This document shows positions 43,470-54,280 of a stretch of 64,000 bases of DNA, piece by piece (position 1 is the stretch's first letter; each line of letters opens with the position of its first letter). The position numbers and the translations under genes were made by a program. The stretch is from contig JAKSZT010053837.1 in the NCBI GenBank assembly GCA_026826555.1, forward strand, positions 2,235,687 to 2,299,686, read 5' to 3'. The stretch comes from Tolypeutes matacus (lineage: Eukaryota > Chordata > Mammalia > Cingulata > Chlamyphoridae). The notes below the pieces were generated by a model, which did no database searches, had not been told where the DNA came from, and worked only from the letters and a program-made list of their open reading frames with translations.

Positions 43470-43640
43470 TATAAGCATAGAGTAGTAAAAGGTATGAGTT
43501 TTAAACAAAAGAAAATGGTCTTGGGTCCATTTCCTACGTGACCTTGTAATTATTTAATCTCTCAGCCTGTTTCCTGGTCTATAGACTTACTAGTATTGTT
43601 ATAATAGAAGACTTCCAACATTGATATAAAGATAATGGTT
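43470..43640 (+). mobile_element. MIR
   Basis: GTCCATTTCCTACGTGACCT then TAATTATTTAATCTCTCAGC then GTTTCCTGGTCTATAG follow the MIR core. Confidence 0.65.
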
Positions 43641-44104
43641 ACCAGAGGTTCTGAGGGGAGGGGAAGGGAAGAATAAGTGGAACACAGGGCATTGTTCTGC
43701 ATGATATATATATATATATATATATTTTTTTTTTTTTTAAAGAGAGCCATTCTCTTATTTAAAGGCACATTCATTAATTACTTAGAAAATGAATTGATTT
43801 TACCAAGACTTTTAACATATTCAGTATCCCTCTGTACATGATCTAGACTAGAAGAGGTATCATATTCACCACGTATATAGGTACAGCACTTAATAGTTAA
43901 TGCACAAGTTCTTGTTTGAACTGCAGTTAATAGATCTAAGTCCAGCTCTGCAATACCGTGCACGTTGTCTCTCCAGGGGAGAAGGCTAGAATGCCAATAG
44001 TGTTTAAATCCTACTCACTCTGGTAATTATTGGTCCATTTGCTATGCCTTTCACAAAGCCAGCAAGCTCTGCGTGATATTGCAATGGCAGATACAGGCCA
44101 TTAT
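43641..44104. other. intergenic stretch
   Basis: A (TA)n run lies at about 43704-43725. The rest is unassigned. Confidence 0.5.
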
Positions 44105-44285
44105 ACACTTTCAAAACCTATAAAACTGTACAGTGCAGAGTGTAAACCATAATGTAAACTATAGACCTTGGCTAGTGGCAATGCTTCAATACTGGCTCAT
44201 CAATTGTAACAAATATACCACACTAAGATGTTATTAATAGGGGAAAATGAGAGGTGGGGGGCTATATGGGAATCCCCCATACTTT
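44105..44285 (+). mobile_element. old L1 3' end, left part (continues 47241-47295)
   Basis: Matches the usual L1 3' UTR pattern: ACTGTACAGTGCAGAG, then AACCATAATGTAAACTATAG, then TCATCAATTGTAACAAATAT, then a G-rich patch. The expected continuation (CTGTAATCTAAAACT, CTAAAAATAAAG and A-tail) is found about 3 kb later at 47250-47300. Confidence 0.75.
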
Positions 44286-44372
44286 TTTTTTAGGAGGTAG
44301 CAGGGATTGAACCCAGTACCTTGTACATGGGAAGCAGGAGTTCAACCACTGAGCTATACCTGCTCCTGCTCC
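44286..44372 (-). mobile_element. DAS-type SINE, short
   Basis: Antisense tRNA-like head (GGGATTGAACCC then CTGAGCTATA on the + strand) preceded by a T run. First layer of the insertion stack. Confidence 0.75.
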
Positions 44373-44387
44373 TCTTCCCTGTATTTT

Positions 44388-46700
44388 TTTTCTTTTTCTT
44401 TTATTTTTAAAGATGCTTTAGATTACATAAATGTTACATCAAAAATATAGAGGATCCCTTATATTTTGATACAAATTGGTACATTTGTTATAATTGATGA
44501 ACAAATATTGAAGCGTTGCCACTAACCATGGTCAATGGTTTACATTATGGTTCACATTCTGTACTATACACTCCCCCCACCACCACCGGGAGGTCCAGGG
44601 GATCGAACACGGGTCCCTCCATATGGGAGACGGACACCCAACCATTTGAGCCACATCTGTCCCCTGTACTCTATACTTTTTATAGGTTCTAATAAAATGC
44701 ATAATGGCCTGTATCCATCATTACAAGATCATGCAGAATAATTCCAATGCCCATCCTCCATCCATTTTTCCCTTCCCTTCCCCTCAGAGCCCATGGTAGC
44801 CACTAAGTTGCAATTTTTTAAGACTAAGGTTCATAGTTAGATGCATTAATATTGAGGACTTGACGTCCACCTTCTTTTATTAGGCACTGCCTATGTTCTC
44901 AAAAGACTCTTGCCCCTCTCTTTGAGAGCTTAGCAGGACTCCCCAGGATGGGAGTTTAATATTTTCTTGTTTATTGTGTGGGCCTCCACCCACTGCAATA
45001 ACACTCTATGGCAAGATGAACACTTTCATATTCCACAGAAACATGTCTTAGATGCGTTGCGTCCTTTCCCACATATCCCTCCACTCTCTACATCCTGCAC
45101 CAATAACCCTCCCCCCATCATATTTGCTAAAAGAACATTCCCACCATTGTAGTTTTAACCACAGACCTACAAATCCCTCAAGTTCACATGTTCCTTCCTC
45201 CAGCTCTCTTCCCAGTTCCATAGATAACTCAATCCAACCCCCTCATCCTGCTCACCCTCACATTCCAGCATGACCCCACTCACATCCCTGCACCACTATC
45301 ACCCTCATCCACTGCAAAACCACCCCCCTTCCACCTTATCATAGGTGTTGCCCATACTGAACATCCGATCACCACACTCTACTCCCCTTCTGTCTCCTGA
45401 TAACCTATCTTCCAGACTCTAGCTCTGTGAGTCTGCTCAATTTGCTTAGGTCATATCAGTGAGGTCATGTAATATTTGTCCTTTAGTGACTGGCTTGCTT
45501 CATTCAACCTAAGGTCTTCAAGATTCATCTATATAGTCCCATGTGTCAATACTTCATTCCTTCTTAGAGCTGAGTAATATTCTATTATATGTATAATTAT
45601 GAAATTTATTTGGAAGGGCAAAGGGCCCCAAATAGCCAAAAACATTGAAAAAGAAAAATGAAATTGGAGGAATCACACTACCTGACTTTAAAGCATACTA
45701 CAAAGCTACAGTGGCCAAAACCGCATGGTATTGGCACAAGGATAGACAGACTGACCAATGGAACTGAATTGAGAGTTCTGATATAGAGCCTCACATATAC
45801 AGTCAACTGATATTTGGCAAGCCCATCAAGCCCACTCAAGTGGGACAGAATGGCCTCTTCAACAAATGGTGCTGGGAGAACTGGATATGCAGATGCAAAA
45901 GAATGAGAAAAGGTCACCATCTCACACCCCATACAAAAATAAACTCAAGATGGATCAAAGGTCTAAATATAAGAGCCAAGACCATAAAGCTAGAAGATAA
46001 TGTAAGGAAGCATCTACGAGATCTTGTAATAATAAATGGCTCCATAAACTTTACACCCAAAGCACGAACAACAAAAGAAAAAATAGATAGGTGGGACCTC
46101 CTCAAAATTAAAAAAACTTTGTGCTTCAAAGGACGTTGTCAAGAAAGTGAAAAGGCAGCCTACAAATGGGAAAAAATATTTGGTAACCATTTATCCGCTA
46201 AGGGCCTAACATCCAACATATATAAAGAAATCCTACATCTCAAAAATAAAAAGGCAAACAACACATTTTAAAAATGGGCAAGAGATTTGAAAAGATACTT
46301 TTCCAAAGAGGAAATACAAATGGCTAAAAAGTACATGAAAAGATGCTCAATATCAATAGCTATCAGGGAACTGCAATGAGATATACAATGAGATACCATC
46401 TTAACACCTATTAGACTGGCAGCTATTAAAAAAAAAACAGGACTACAAGTGTTGGAGAGGATGTGGAGGAATGGGAACCCTCATCCACTGCTGGTGGGAA
46501 TGTAGAATGGTGCAGCCATTGTGGAGGACGGTTTGGTGGTTCCTCAGGAAGCTAACTATAGAACTACCACATGATCCAGCAATCCCACTACTAGGCATAT
46601 ACTCAGAAGAGTTGAAAGCAGGGACACAAACAGATATATGCACACCAATGTTCACAGCGGCATTATTCACTATTGCCAAAAGTTGGGAACAACCCAAGTG
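44388..46700 (-). mobile_element. 5'-inverted (twin-primed) truncated L1
   Basis: 44388-45595 is L1 3' end and UTR on the minus strand with an antisense poly(A) at the left edge. 45596-46700 is the neighbouring upstream piece of ORF2 on the + strand. Broken frames there give NKWCWENW, LTPHTKINS, KWEKIFGNHLSAKGL and the [19 protein letters not shown] end of ORF2. Only about 40-50 bases of the normal L1 are missing at the switch point. Flanks share a CTTCCCT.TA-type duplication. A short SINE sits inside at 44574-44664. Confidence 0.8.
44574..44664 (-). mobile_element. DAS-type SINE, short
   Basis: Antisense head with B-box GGATCGAAC and the CATATGGGAGACGGAC block; flanked by TGTACTATAC and TGTACTCTATAC. 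Nested within the inverted L1. Confidence 0.8.
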
Positions 46701-46716
46701 CCCTTCCCTATACTTT

Positions 46717-46916
46717 GTTTTTGAGGAACTGGGACAAGGAATTGAACCTGGGACCTCATAATGTGGGAAACTGGCACTCAACCAGTGAGCTATATCAGCT
46801 ACCCTGAGTTGGTTTTTCATTTGTTTGTTTGTTTTGTTTTTAGGAGGTACCAGGAATCAAACTGGGGATCTCGTATGTGGGAAGCAGGCACTCAACTGCT
46901 AAAGCTACATCCACTA
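46717..46916 (-). mobile_element. DAS-type SINE, dimer
   Basis: Two antisense tRNA-like heads joined by a linker containing TGAGTTGGTTTTTCATTTG; flanking duplication CTTCCCTATACTTT on both sides. Confidence 0.85.
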
Positions 46917-46932
46917 CCTTTCCCTATACTTT

Positions 46933-47024
46933 CTTTAAAAATTATTTTTAAAGAAGCTTTAGGTTACATAAATATTACATTAAAAATATAAGGATTTCCC
47001 AAATGCTCCACCCCTACCCCTCCC
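46933..47024 (-). mobile_element. very short L1 3' fragment
   Basis: About 92 bases resembling the 3' end of the L1 that begins at 44388 (TTTTTAAAGAAGCTTTAGGT, then ATATTACATTAAAAATATA). Bounded by copies of the shared target site, so it reads as a separate 5'-truncated insertion. Confidence 0.6.
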
Positions 47025-47040
47025 TCTTTCCCTATACTTT

Positions 47041-47227
47041 TTTTTTTTTTTTTTAAGATTTTATTTATTTATTCATTTATCCCCCCCTTGCTGCTCATGC
47101 CATTCGCTGGGTCAGTTAACCACACCGCGCGGGCGGGCTTGCCTTCACCAGGAGGCCCTGGGAACCGAACCCGGGGCCTCCCATATGGTAAACGGGAGCC
47201 CTACTGATTGAGCCACAGCCGCTTCCC
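47041..47227 (-). mobile_element. DAS-type SINE, long
   Basis: Antisense long SINE with T run, TTCATTTATCCCCCCCTTGC block, and head ending ATTGAGCCACAGCCGC; flanked by CCCTATACTTTT on both sides. Confidence 0.9.
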
Positions 47228-47295
47228 TCCCTATACTTTTGATGTAACTTTTCTGTAATCTAAAACTTCTCTAAAAATAAAGTGTATTAAAAAAA

Positions 47296-47462
47296 ACTGA
47301 TGTTGTAGTAAGTGGTAATAGTCTAATGATATCTCATATCTGTAATAAATGTTCCACAACAGTGTGGTGTGTTGGTGAAGAGTGGTTTGGAAATTCTACA
47401 CATGTGCATGATTGTTTTCAAAGTTCACAACTTCTGTAATAAAACTATATATTTTAAAAAAA
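47296..47462 (+). mobile_element. L1 3' UTR end with A-tail
   Basis: Same family as 34560-34775 (shared GATATCTCATA, ATAAATGTTC, GTGTGTTGGTG, CATGATTGTTTT, TTCACAACTTCT order), ending in AATAAAA and a short A run. Confidence 0.65.
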
Positions 47463-47552
47463 CTGATCTTGGGACAACTGGCTAGTCATATTGAAAAAAT
47501 ACCTCACATTTTTAACAAAATAGTTTTTTCTTTAACAAAATTAATTATAGAT

Positions 47553-48061
47553 TGTAACCGTTGGCCAATTTGATTTAATTATGAATTCCAAAAATATAAT
47601 TGGATCATGCTTGTAAACTGATCTGTTAATCTGGGCATGATTAGGTTAGGATTAGGGCATTGAGCCCCACCCCTTGGTGGGTGGGGAATCGAATATAAAA
47701 GGCAAGGCAAAGAACACAGTTGAAGCAGTTTTTGAGAAGCAGTTTTGATGTTAGAAAGAAGGCCCCAGGAGAAGAGAAGTGAGCTGTTCGCCTGATCCTC
47801 TACAGCTGACCTTGTGGAGGAACCAGGAGCTAAGCCCAGAGAGAAATGCAGCCCAGGGAAGAGAGGAACCCCAGAAGCCTGAACCCTGGCAAACGCCGGC
47901 AGCTGTCTTGCTCTAACACGTGGCAATGGACTGTGGTGAGAGAAGAAACTTAACGCTTTATGGTCTGGTATCTGTGGACTTCTACCCCAAATAAATACCC
48001 TTTATAAAGACCAACTCATTTTTGGTATTTCACATTAGCACCCCTTTGGCTAACTAATACA
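47553..48061 (+). mobile_element. MaLR-type solo LTR
   Basis: Begins TG and ends CA, about 509 bases, with 5-base flanks TAGAT/CAGAT (4 of 5 match). It contains a TATA-like GAATATAAAAGG at about 47691, AATAAA at about 47989, and the typical MaLR ending (CCAACTCATTTTTGGTATTT then ACTAATACA). No internal retroviral region adjoins it. Confidence 0.75.
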
Positions 48062-48066
48062 CAGAT

Positions 48067-48400
48067 GATCAAAATTAAAAAAATAAAAATACAAAAAGAA
48101 AGCATAAAAATTAAAATGAGGAGTGGGGAAGCCTTTTTTAGGTAAGAGCCACAAGACTGATAAATCTGACTACACAAAAGTAAAAATGCCTCTTTGAAAA
48201 AATACATAACATAGCTTTACAAGACAACCGACAAAACAGGGAGCATATCTGCTTCACAATGGCAGAGTAAGGGCTAATTTTCTTAAATAGAGCATTGTGT
48301 TTTTCAGGTGAAAGTGATTGGTTTAGGGTGAACATGCCCCAAGTCATACTAATCAGAATCAAAGAGACTCAATTCAGTAGAAACAACCCAAGTGTCCATG
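48067..48400. other. stretch without a clear element
   Basis: A-rich sequence between the LTR and a + strand L1. The part at about 48120-48240 resembles degraded L1 ORF2, but not strongly enough to call. Confidence 0.4.
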
Positions 48401-48665
48401 AAGAAATGAACATGTAAACAAAATGTAGTATATACACCCAATAGAATGTTATTCAGCCACAAGAAAGAGTGAAATTATGAGACATGTAGCTACATGGAAG
48501 AACCTTGAAAATATGCTCAGTGAAAAAAGTCGGCAAATAAGAACAAATATTGTATGACCTCACTTGTAAGAGATGACTAGAAATAGCAAATTTGCAGAGA
48601 CAGAAAGTAGATTAGAGGTTACTAGGGGATGAGGGGAAGGGGGAAGAAGTGTTTGAGGAAAAATA
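48385..48665 (+). mobile_element. L1 ORF2 end / 3' UTR fragment
   Basis: AACAACCCAAGTGTCCATG, then ATAGAATGTTATTCAGCCAC, then GTATGACCTCACTTGTAAGA: the characteristic order of the L1 ORF2 end and 3' UTR. Confidence 0.75.
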
Positions 48666-49009
48666 AAAAAATTTAAAGAGAGGCAGAGACTGCGACTCAA
48701 TTCTGCAACTTCCGTGAGTTCTCCGGGAAGTGAATTTGCTCTTTCCTACTGGACTTAAAATATGGAAGGGTGTAAGACCTAGGTTGCTGCTCCTGTTTGC
48801 TCCCACTGAAGTTAAGCTGTTTTGAGTCTCAAATTAAGTCGTGCCTGAAGCTCTACCTTCATGATTCTCAGTTATGGGAGCCAGATCATTCCTTTTGTTC
48901 TTATGCCAGTATGGGTCTGTCATTTAAGATTAATTAGGTGACCTAATTGATTTCACTACTCAGTACTAAAACAAGCAAAAGACATGAAAAAGAATTGCTT
49001 TTAAACATA

Positions 49010-49330
49010 TAAAGTTGTTCAACCTCACTCATAATAAAAAAAATGTATATGAAAACAATAGAATACCCTATATCTAATTGGCAAAGATCAAATTAATAAT
49101 GGTTTAAATGGTAATTATGGGAAAACAGTTATGTTCATATGCTGTTGGTGGTAATATGAATTCAGCTGCCATTCTCCAGGTGCAATAATTTGGAGGGTAA
49201 TTTGTCAACATCTATCAAAATACAAATACTTAAAATCGTTTAGTCATCAGGATAATGAACATTAAACCCACAATGAGATACTATTACATACCATTCTAAT
49301 AACTAAAATGAAAAAAAAAAAACAAAAAAA
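49010..49330 (+). mobile_element. old L1 fragment
   Basis: Degraded L1 ORF2 3' part (CCTCACTCATAATAAA, CCTATATCTAATTGGCAAAG, then ATGCTGTTGGTGGTAAT). Interrupted by a SINE and a solo LTR before further L1 from 50319. Confidence 0.6.
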
Positions 49331-49335
49331 AAAAC

Positions 49336-49560
49336 GGGGAATGGATGTGGTTCAAGCAGTTAAGCACCTGCTTCCCACATGGGAGGTGCCAGTTTCAGGC
49401 CTTGGTGCCTCCTAAAAAAAACAGAAACAAACAACAAGCAAAACAAACGAAAAAAAAACAACTCAGGGGAGCTGATGTGGCTCAGTGGTTGAGCACCAGC
49501 TTCCCAAGTAAGAGGTCCAGGGTTCAATCCCCGGCCCCGGTAACTCAAAACAAAACAAAA
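49336..49560 (+). mobile_element. DAS-type SINE, dimer
   Basis: Two + strand heads, about 49336-49412 and 49467-49540, separated by an A/C-rich linker; the second has B-box GGGTTCAATCCCC. Confidence 0.8.
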
Positions 49561-49577
49561 CAAAACAAAAACCTGTT

Positions 49578-50313
49578 TGTATTAGTCAGCCGAAGGGGTG
49601 CTGATGCAAAGTCTGTTGGGTTTTATAAAGGGTATTTATATATTATAAAGGGTATTTGGTATAGAAGCTTACAGTTACTAGTCCATAAAACATAAGTTAC
49701 TTCCCTTACCAAAGTCTGTTGCCACGTGTTGGAGCAAGATGGCTGCTGACATTCAGCCTTCCTCTTCCCCTTAAGGCTCCGTGGTCCCAGCTTCTTCCAA
49801 TATCAGGTGTAGGCTGAGATAAGTCTCGTCTATCCCAGAGCTCATTTCTCTCAGACTCAGCTGCTCTGTTTTCCCCACAAGGTCAGCTGTAGACTATCAG
49901 GCTCTTTAGGCTTTGTCTCTCCCCCCGGGGCTTGATTCTCTCCCATCTTAGCTGCCCTGCTCTCTCCACAAGGTCAGCGGTAAATTTTCCGGTGAATGGC
50001 TCGTCTCTCTTCCCGGGGCCTCTGCCCTGTCTAATGGAGCCTTCTCTCTTTCCTCACGTATCTGCTTCTCTGCGGATTTACTTCCCAGGGCTCCAGCATT
50101 AAAACTCCAACTAACTCCTCTGTGAGTTTAGTTTTCTCTTTGAGTCCCCGCTCCCACTGACTTGGCCCAATCAAAGCCCTAATCACAACTCAATCAAGTA
50201 AAAGTGAAATCTCTGAATCCAACACAATCTAACGTGCCCAGAGGGATAGACCAGTTCACAAACATAATCCAATATCTATTTTTGGAATCCATAAACAATA
50301 TCAAACTGCTACA
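49578..50313 (-). mobile_element. ERV/MaLR-type solo LTR with perfect 5-base TSD
   Basis: On the minus strand it begins TGTAGCAGTTTGATATTG and ends CTAATACA. Flanking CTGTT occurs at 49573-49577 and 50314-50318. It is the same family as 23870-24817: both carry TTGGAGCAAGATGGCTGCT and GTAAAAGTGAAA.CTCTGAA. No internal viral genes. Confidence 0.8.
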
Positions 50314-50318
50314 CTGTT

Positions 50319-50985
50319 CATAAAAAGTGATGTCAAGGAGGTGGAATAACTGAAACCCTCCTACATTGCAGATGGGCATGTAAAAGCGCTTGGCAGCTTC
50401 TTCAAAAGCTAAACATACACCTACCACATGATCCGTCCATTCCACACTTTGGTATTTACCCAAGAGAAACAAAGGTACATGTTCACACAAAGTCTTGTAC
50501 ACAAATGTTCATAGCAGTTTTATTTGTGATAGCCAAAAACTGGAAACCCAAATGTCCATCAACTGTTGAGTGGATAAACAAACTATGGTACATCCATATA
50601 GTATTTTATATGATAAAATATTACTCAGCAATGAAAAGGAAAGAACCAGTGAATACATAAAACAACATGGATGAATCTCAAAAATGTTATACTGGGAAAA
50701 AGAAGTTATACTGAGTGGAACAAGTTGGATACAAAAGACTACTTTCTATATGATTCCTTTGATATGAAATTCTAATAAAAGGAAATATAATCTACAGTGA
50801 CAATGTGAATCAGTGGTTGCTTGGGTATGAGAGGGCGGCTGACTGCAAAGGGGCACAAGGGATCTTTTTCGAGTGCTGGAAATGCTCTTTATCTTGATTT
50901 GGGTAGTGGTTACAAGGATGTATACATTTGTCAAAATTCATCAAACTGTACACTTAAAACAGGTACATTTTATTATATCTTAAAA
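50319..50985 (+). mobile_element. L1 ORF2 end and 3' UTR
   Basis: Continues the L1 split by the LTR: GTTCATAGCAGTTTTATTTG, GTACATCCATATAGTA, GGTTACAAGGATGTATACAT, ending AAACTGTACACTTAAAAC. Confidence 0.75.
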
Positions 50986-51930
50986 GAGTATAATACATCC
51001 ACTATAATACACACACCCACTAAAATGGCTATAATTTTTCTAAGAACATGGAAAATAACAATTATTGGCAAGGATGTGGAAAAATTGGAACACCCATACA
51101 TTGCTGATGGAAATGTAAAATGGTGCAGCTGCTGTGGAAAACAGTTTGGCAGCTCTTTAGAAAGTTAAACATAGAATTACCATATGGCCCAGAAATTCCA
51201 CTACTAGTTATACACTCCAAAGAACTGAGAACAGGTACAATTGCTTGTACTTGGATGTTCATATCACCACTATTCAAGATAGCCAGAACAACCCCATTGT
51301 CCATTAGCAGATGAATGGATAAACAAATTCTGGTAAATTCATACAAAGGAATACTATTCAACCATAAAAAGGAATAAAATTCTGATACATGCTATAACAT
51401 GGATGAACCTCAAAACACTATGCTAAATGAAAGAAGCCAGACACAAAAAGCCACATATTATATGACCCCATTTATCAGAAACGTTCAGAATAGGCAAATA
51501 TATAAAGATGGAAAGCAAACTCGTGGTTGCAGAGGAGGAGGAAATAGAGAGTAAATGCTTAATGGGCATGGGGTTTCTTTTTGGAGTGATGAAAATGTTC
51601 TGAAGTTAGATAAAGGTGGTGATTGCACAAAATTGTGACTACACTAAATACTATTGAACTTTTCACTTTATTTTTATTTATTTATTTTTTTTTAAGATTT
51701 TATTTATTTATTCATCCATCCCCCCCCCCTGCTGCTTGTGCTCGCTGGGTCAGCTAACCACGCCGTGCGGGCGGGCTTGCCTTCACCAGGAGGCCCCGGG
51801 AACCCAACCCCGGGCCTCCCACATGGCAAACGGGAGCCCCACTGATTGAGCCACAGCCGCTTCCCTGAACTTTTCACTTTAAAATGGTTAATTTTATATT
51901 ATGGGAATTTCACCTCAATAAAACAAACAA
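50985..51930 (+). mobile_element. L1 ORF2 end and 3' UTR, second copy
   Basis: A second L1 3' portion follows in the same direction (GGCAAGGATGTGGAAAAAT, CATTGCTGATGGAAATGTA, ATGACCCCATTTATCAGAAA, ending ATTTCACCTCAATAAAAC). A long SINE interrupts it at 51671-51865. Confidence 0.8.
51671..51865 (-). mobile_element. DAS-type SINE, long
   Basis: Antisense long SINE; the 16-base duplication TGAACTTTTCACTTTA lies on both sides (51655-51670 and 51866-51881). Confidence 0.93.
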
Positions 51931-52013
51931 AAATACAAACACCCAGCAACTCCACTTTTACAGATTTGGCCATTACACATAATAGCCCTTGTGTGCAAAG
52001 ATATATGTACACA
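51931..52013 (+). mobile_element. L1 ORF2 fragment, left flank of the pseudogene (continues 54369-54575)
   Basis: CACCCAGCAACTCCACTTTT and AAGATATATGTACACA match an L1 ORF2 segment. The expected continuation (AAATGG.CACTAATA, GGTACATCCTTACAATGGAA) appears after the SINHCAF copy. Confidence 0.65.
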
Positions 52014-54270
52014 CCTTCCTGGCAGTGGTTGCAACTGCAGAATGGCAGGAGACAATCTCTCCAGACACGGCAGGTGAGGAGGAAGGGTGCCACCCTGCAC
52101 CCCAGAAACGGTACTGTGTGGGGAGCGGCTGCATTTGGAAGACTCTTGCCCAGAAGAAAAGATGTTTGGTTTTCACAAGCTAAAGATGTATTGAAGTCTA
52201 GAGCGCTGCTGTATTTACAGAGCTAAGTCCTCTAGTTCTTGATTCACTGAAAGTAAACACTATGAAAAGCACTTCCAGAGCTGTTTTGGGTTGCAGGAAA
52301 CTTGTTCAGGAGATATCTGCCATGCCTGGGTCCTGCTTGTGAAAAGATGGAAGAAGCTGCCAGCAGGATAAAAAACAAAAACAAGAACTGCAGTAAAGTG
52401 GTAGATGCAAGGGCAGGACCCAGTCTAAAGACTACATTGAAACCAAAGGAAATGAAAACTCTATCTGGAAACAGGATACAAAGCAACCGGATCAGTTAAC
52501 TGCAGAAGGGATTTAAACATCACAATTCTGATGCCCACAGGACCACCCCAAGTGCCTCTCCAGCCCAATCTGCTTTTTACAGTAACCCAACACCAGTCTT
52601 TTCCTTTTTAGATCTCACATACTGGAAAAGACAGAGAACTTGCTGTGGGATTATCTATAAAGGCCGTTTTGGGGAAGTCCTCACCGATGTACTGTATTGC
52701 TCAAGCAGCTGATCCCCAAGGAGCTGGGGCCAGAGCCTCCAGCCATCTCCACTCAGGAGTGGTGACTGAGGTTTATGTAGATGGGGGACAACAACAAAAA
52801 ATAATTTTGGAAAGACAACAAAGCAACAAAGTGACTGTCCTATTTTTAACTTGGGTTCTTGCTATTCTACGAAAAGACATTCTGGAATGGTTTTGGACAG
52901 GTTACTTCCCCCTCCGCCCAGTTCCACAAACTCTGAGACCAGTATGTAACTTACTAAAAGAAAAAGAGAAGTGTACATAATATTTAAGATGCTGAGTATT
53001 CCATAGGAAAGCTGAATGCTGCTGGAAAGTGCTCTTTGTCATTTTTTTAAATCTCCTTCTCATGAATGAAACTAGAGGAATTTCAGAGGACAGAGATAGC
53101 ATGTACTGTATGACAAACCATATGTAGTTTCAGTGTTTTCTACAGTGAAAAGCAGTGGTTGAGGCATTTTTAAAGATTGGCTGGCTATATTTGTTTTCCC
53201 TTATGATAGTAAATTTGTCATAACTCAGTAACAAGGACTTGCCCCTTAGAGTTATTTGTTAATAATTTTGAAAAATTAAGGTCTTGCCAAGGTTCTGATG
53301 GTTCAAACCTGTACTATTGTAATATTAAGCAGGGCAGACTAAGCTTTCTAGTGCAAATATCTTAAAGGAAAAATTACTAAATATACAGAGAGGTAACTTG
53401 ACTGTATATGTTGCATCCTGTGTAATCTCCTTCCATATTAAATTTTTTTTTTTTTGAGGTGCTGGGACCAGGGATTGAACCGGGACCTGATATGTGGGAA
53501 GGCGGCACTCAACCACTGAGCCACATTGTCTCCCCTGAGTTTTGTTTTTTCTCATTTGTTTGCCTGTTTTTTGTTTGTTTGTTTTTAGGAGGCACCGGGG
53601 ACGAACCTGGGACCTCCTTTGTGGGAAGCAGGCACTCAACTGCTTGAGCCATATCCGCTCCCGCATATTAATATTTGATAAAGATTTTAATTTATATGAA
53701 CCTTCTAAAGCAGAACCAAAGTTCCTCTTGGGGAAATGGAAAGGCTTCAGGATAAGCAATCCTATATGAATAGTACCAAATCATGACCACATGGTAGAGA
53801 ACACACACTATTAAAAATCTTAAACTATCTGAAAAATAAAGTGTGCAAGTCTTCAAGATGGCACAAGACAAAGGTTAAGGCTTCTTGGGGCACATTTCTT
53901 AAAGGGCTTGACGAGTCTGTACATAATTCACTTTTGTTTATGTCATATGACTGGTGACTTCTTGAAAATCTGCACAATTCATTTTCAGCTCTGGATTACT
54001 TCACCTGAACTTTGTGAAGGTTTTATCTGTGTAGAGTGGGTGTTTGACTAATTTTAACCTATTAGTTTAACCTGTTAGGCTTGTTTTTTTTTCCCTTTTC
54101 ACTATATTTAAAGTAGAATTCTACCAGAAGAAAAGAGGTATGTGTTAATACTGAGTGGGCTGGGCTTTGGTTTGGCTTCTTTCAGTTAGGCTTTCTGAAC
54201 ATTGAGATGTTAGGTGACAAAAAATTCTGAACATGGAGCTCTTCAATTCTAAAATCTCCATTAAAAGCCT
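52014..54270 (+). pseudogene. SINHCAF: processed pseudogene of SINHCAF (FAM60A)
   Basis: An intronless, decayed copy of the 221-residue SIN3-HDAC complex-associated factor. The ancestral ATG is at 52162 (MFGFHKLKMY then stop). Recognisable blocks follow in several frames: RAKSSSS, FGLQETCSGDIC, VLLVKRWKKLPAG, VVDARAGPSLKTTLKPK, KTLSGNRI, TPVFSFLDLTYWKRQ, GIIYKGRFGEVL and GPEPPAISTQEW with TGA at 52763-52765. In-frame stops replace Arg near codon 11, another near codon 28 and one after PAG. A frameshift precedes VVDARAG, about 16 codons are deleted after the YSN block, and a second frameshift precedes GPEPP. About 1.5 kb of 3' UTR follows, ending with ATTAAA at about 54259. A dimer SINE splits the UTR at 53446-53663. 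L1 sequence flanks both sides, which sets the limits. Fusion of exons and loss of frame exclude a working gene. Confidence 0.92.
53446..53663 (-). mobile_element. DAS-type SINE, dimer
   Basis: Two antisense heads with a TGAGTTTTG.. linker; flanks CATATTAAATTT and CATATTAATATTT. Inserted in the 3' UTR of the SINHCAF pseudogene, so it is younger than that copy. Confidence 0.85.
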
Positions 54271-54280
54271 TTCTCTCTCT

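Larger units (their letters stand above)
44272..47240. mobile_element. stack of five retroposons re-using one target site inside an older L1 3' end
   Basis: The host is the 3' end of an old + strand L1 (44105-44285, resuming 47241-47295). A site resembling CTTCCCTATACTTT recurs at about 44272-44285, 44373-44387, 46702-46716, 46917-46932, 47025-47040 and 47228-47240. Between successive copies lie a short SINE (44286-44372), an L1 with inverted 5' end (44388-46700), a dimer SINE (46717-46916), an L1 3' fragment (46933-47024) and a long SINE (47041-47227). All lie on the minus strand, with T-rich starts next to the shared site. Confidence 0.75.

Noticed and set aside
45840..46271. 143-codon open frame with conserved-looking protein
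   Set aside because: It is the C-terminal part of L1 ORF2 within a truncated, inverted L1, not a host gene.
51846..52226. 126-codon frame at the SINHCAF locus as a working gene
   Set aside because: It joins SINE, L1 and pseudogene leader in one chance frame; the SINHCAF homology itself is broken by stops and frameshifts.
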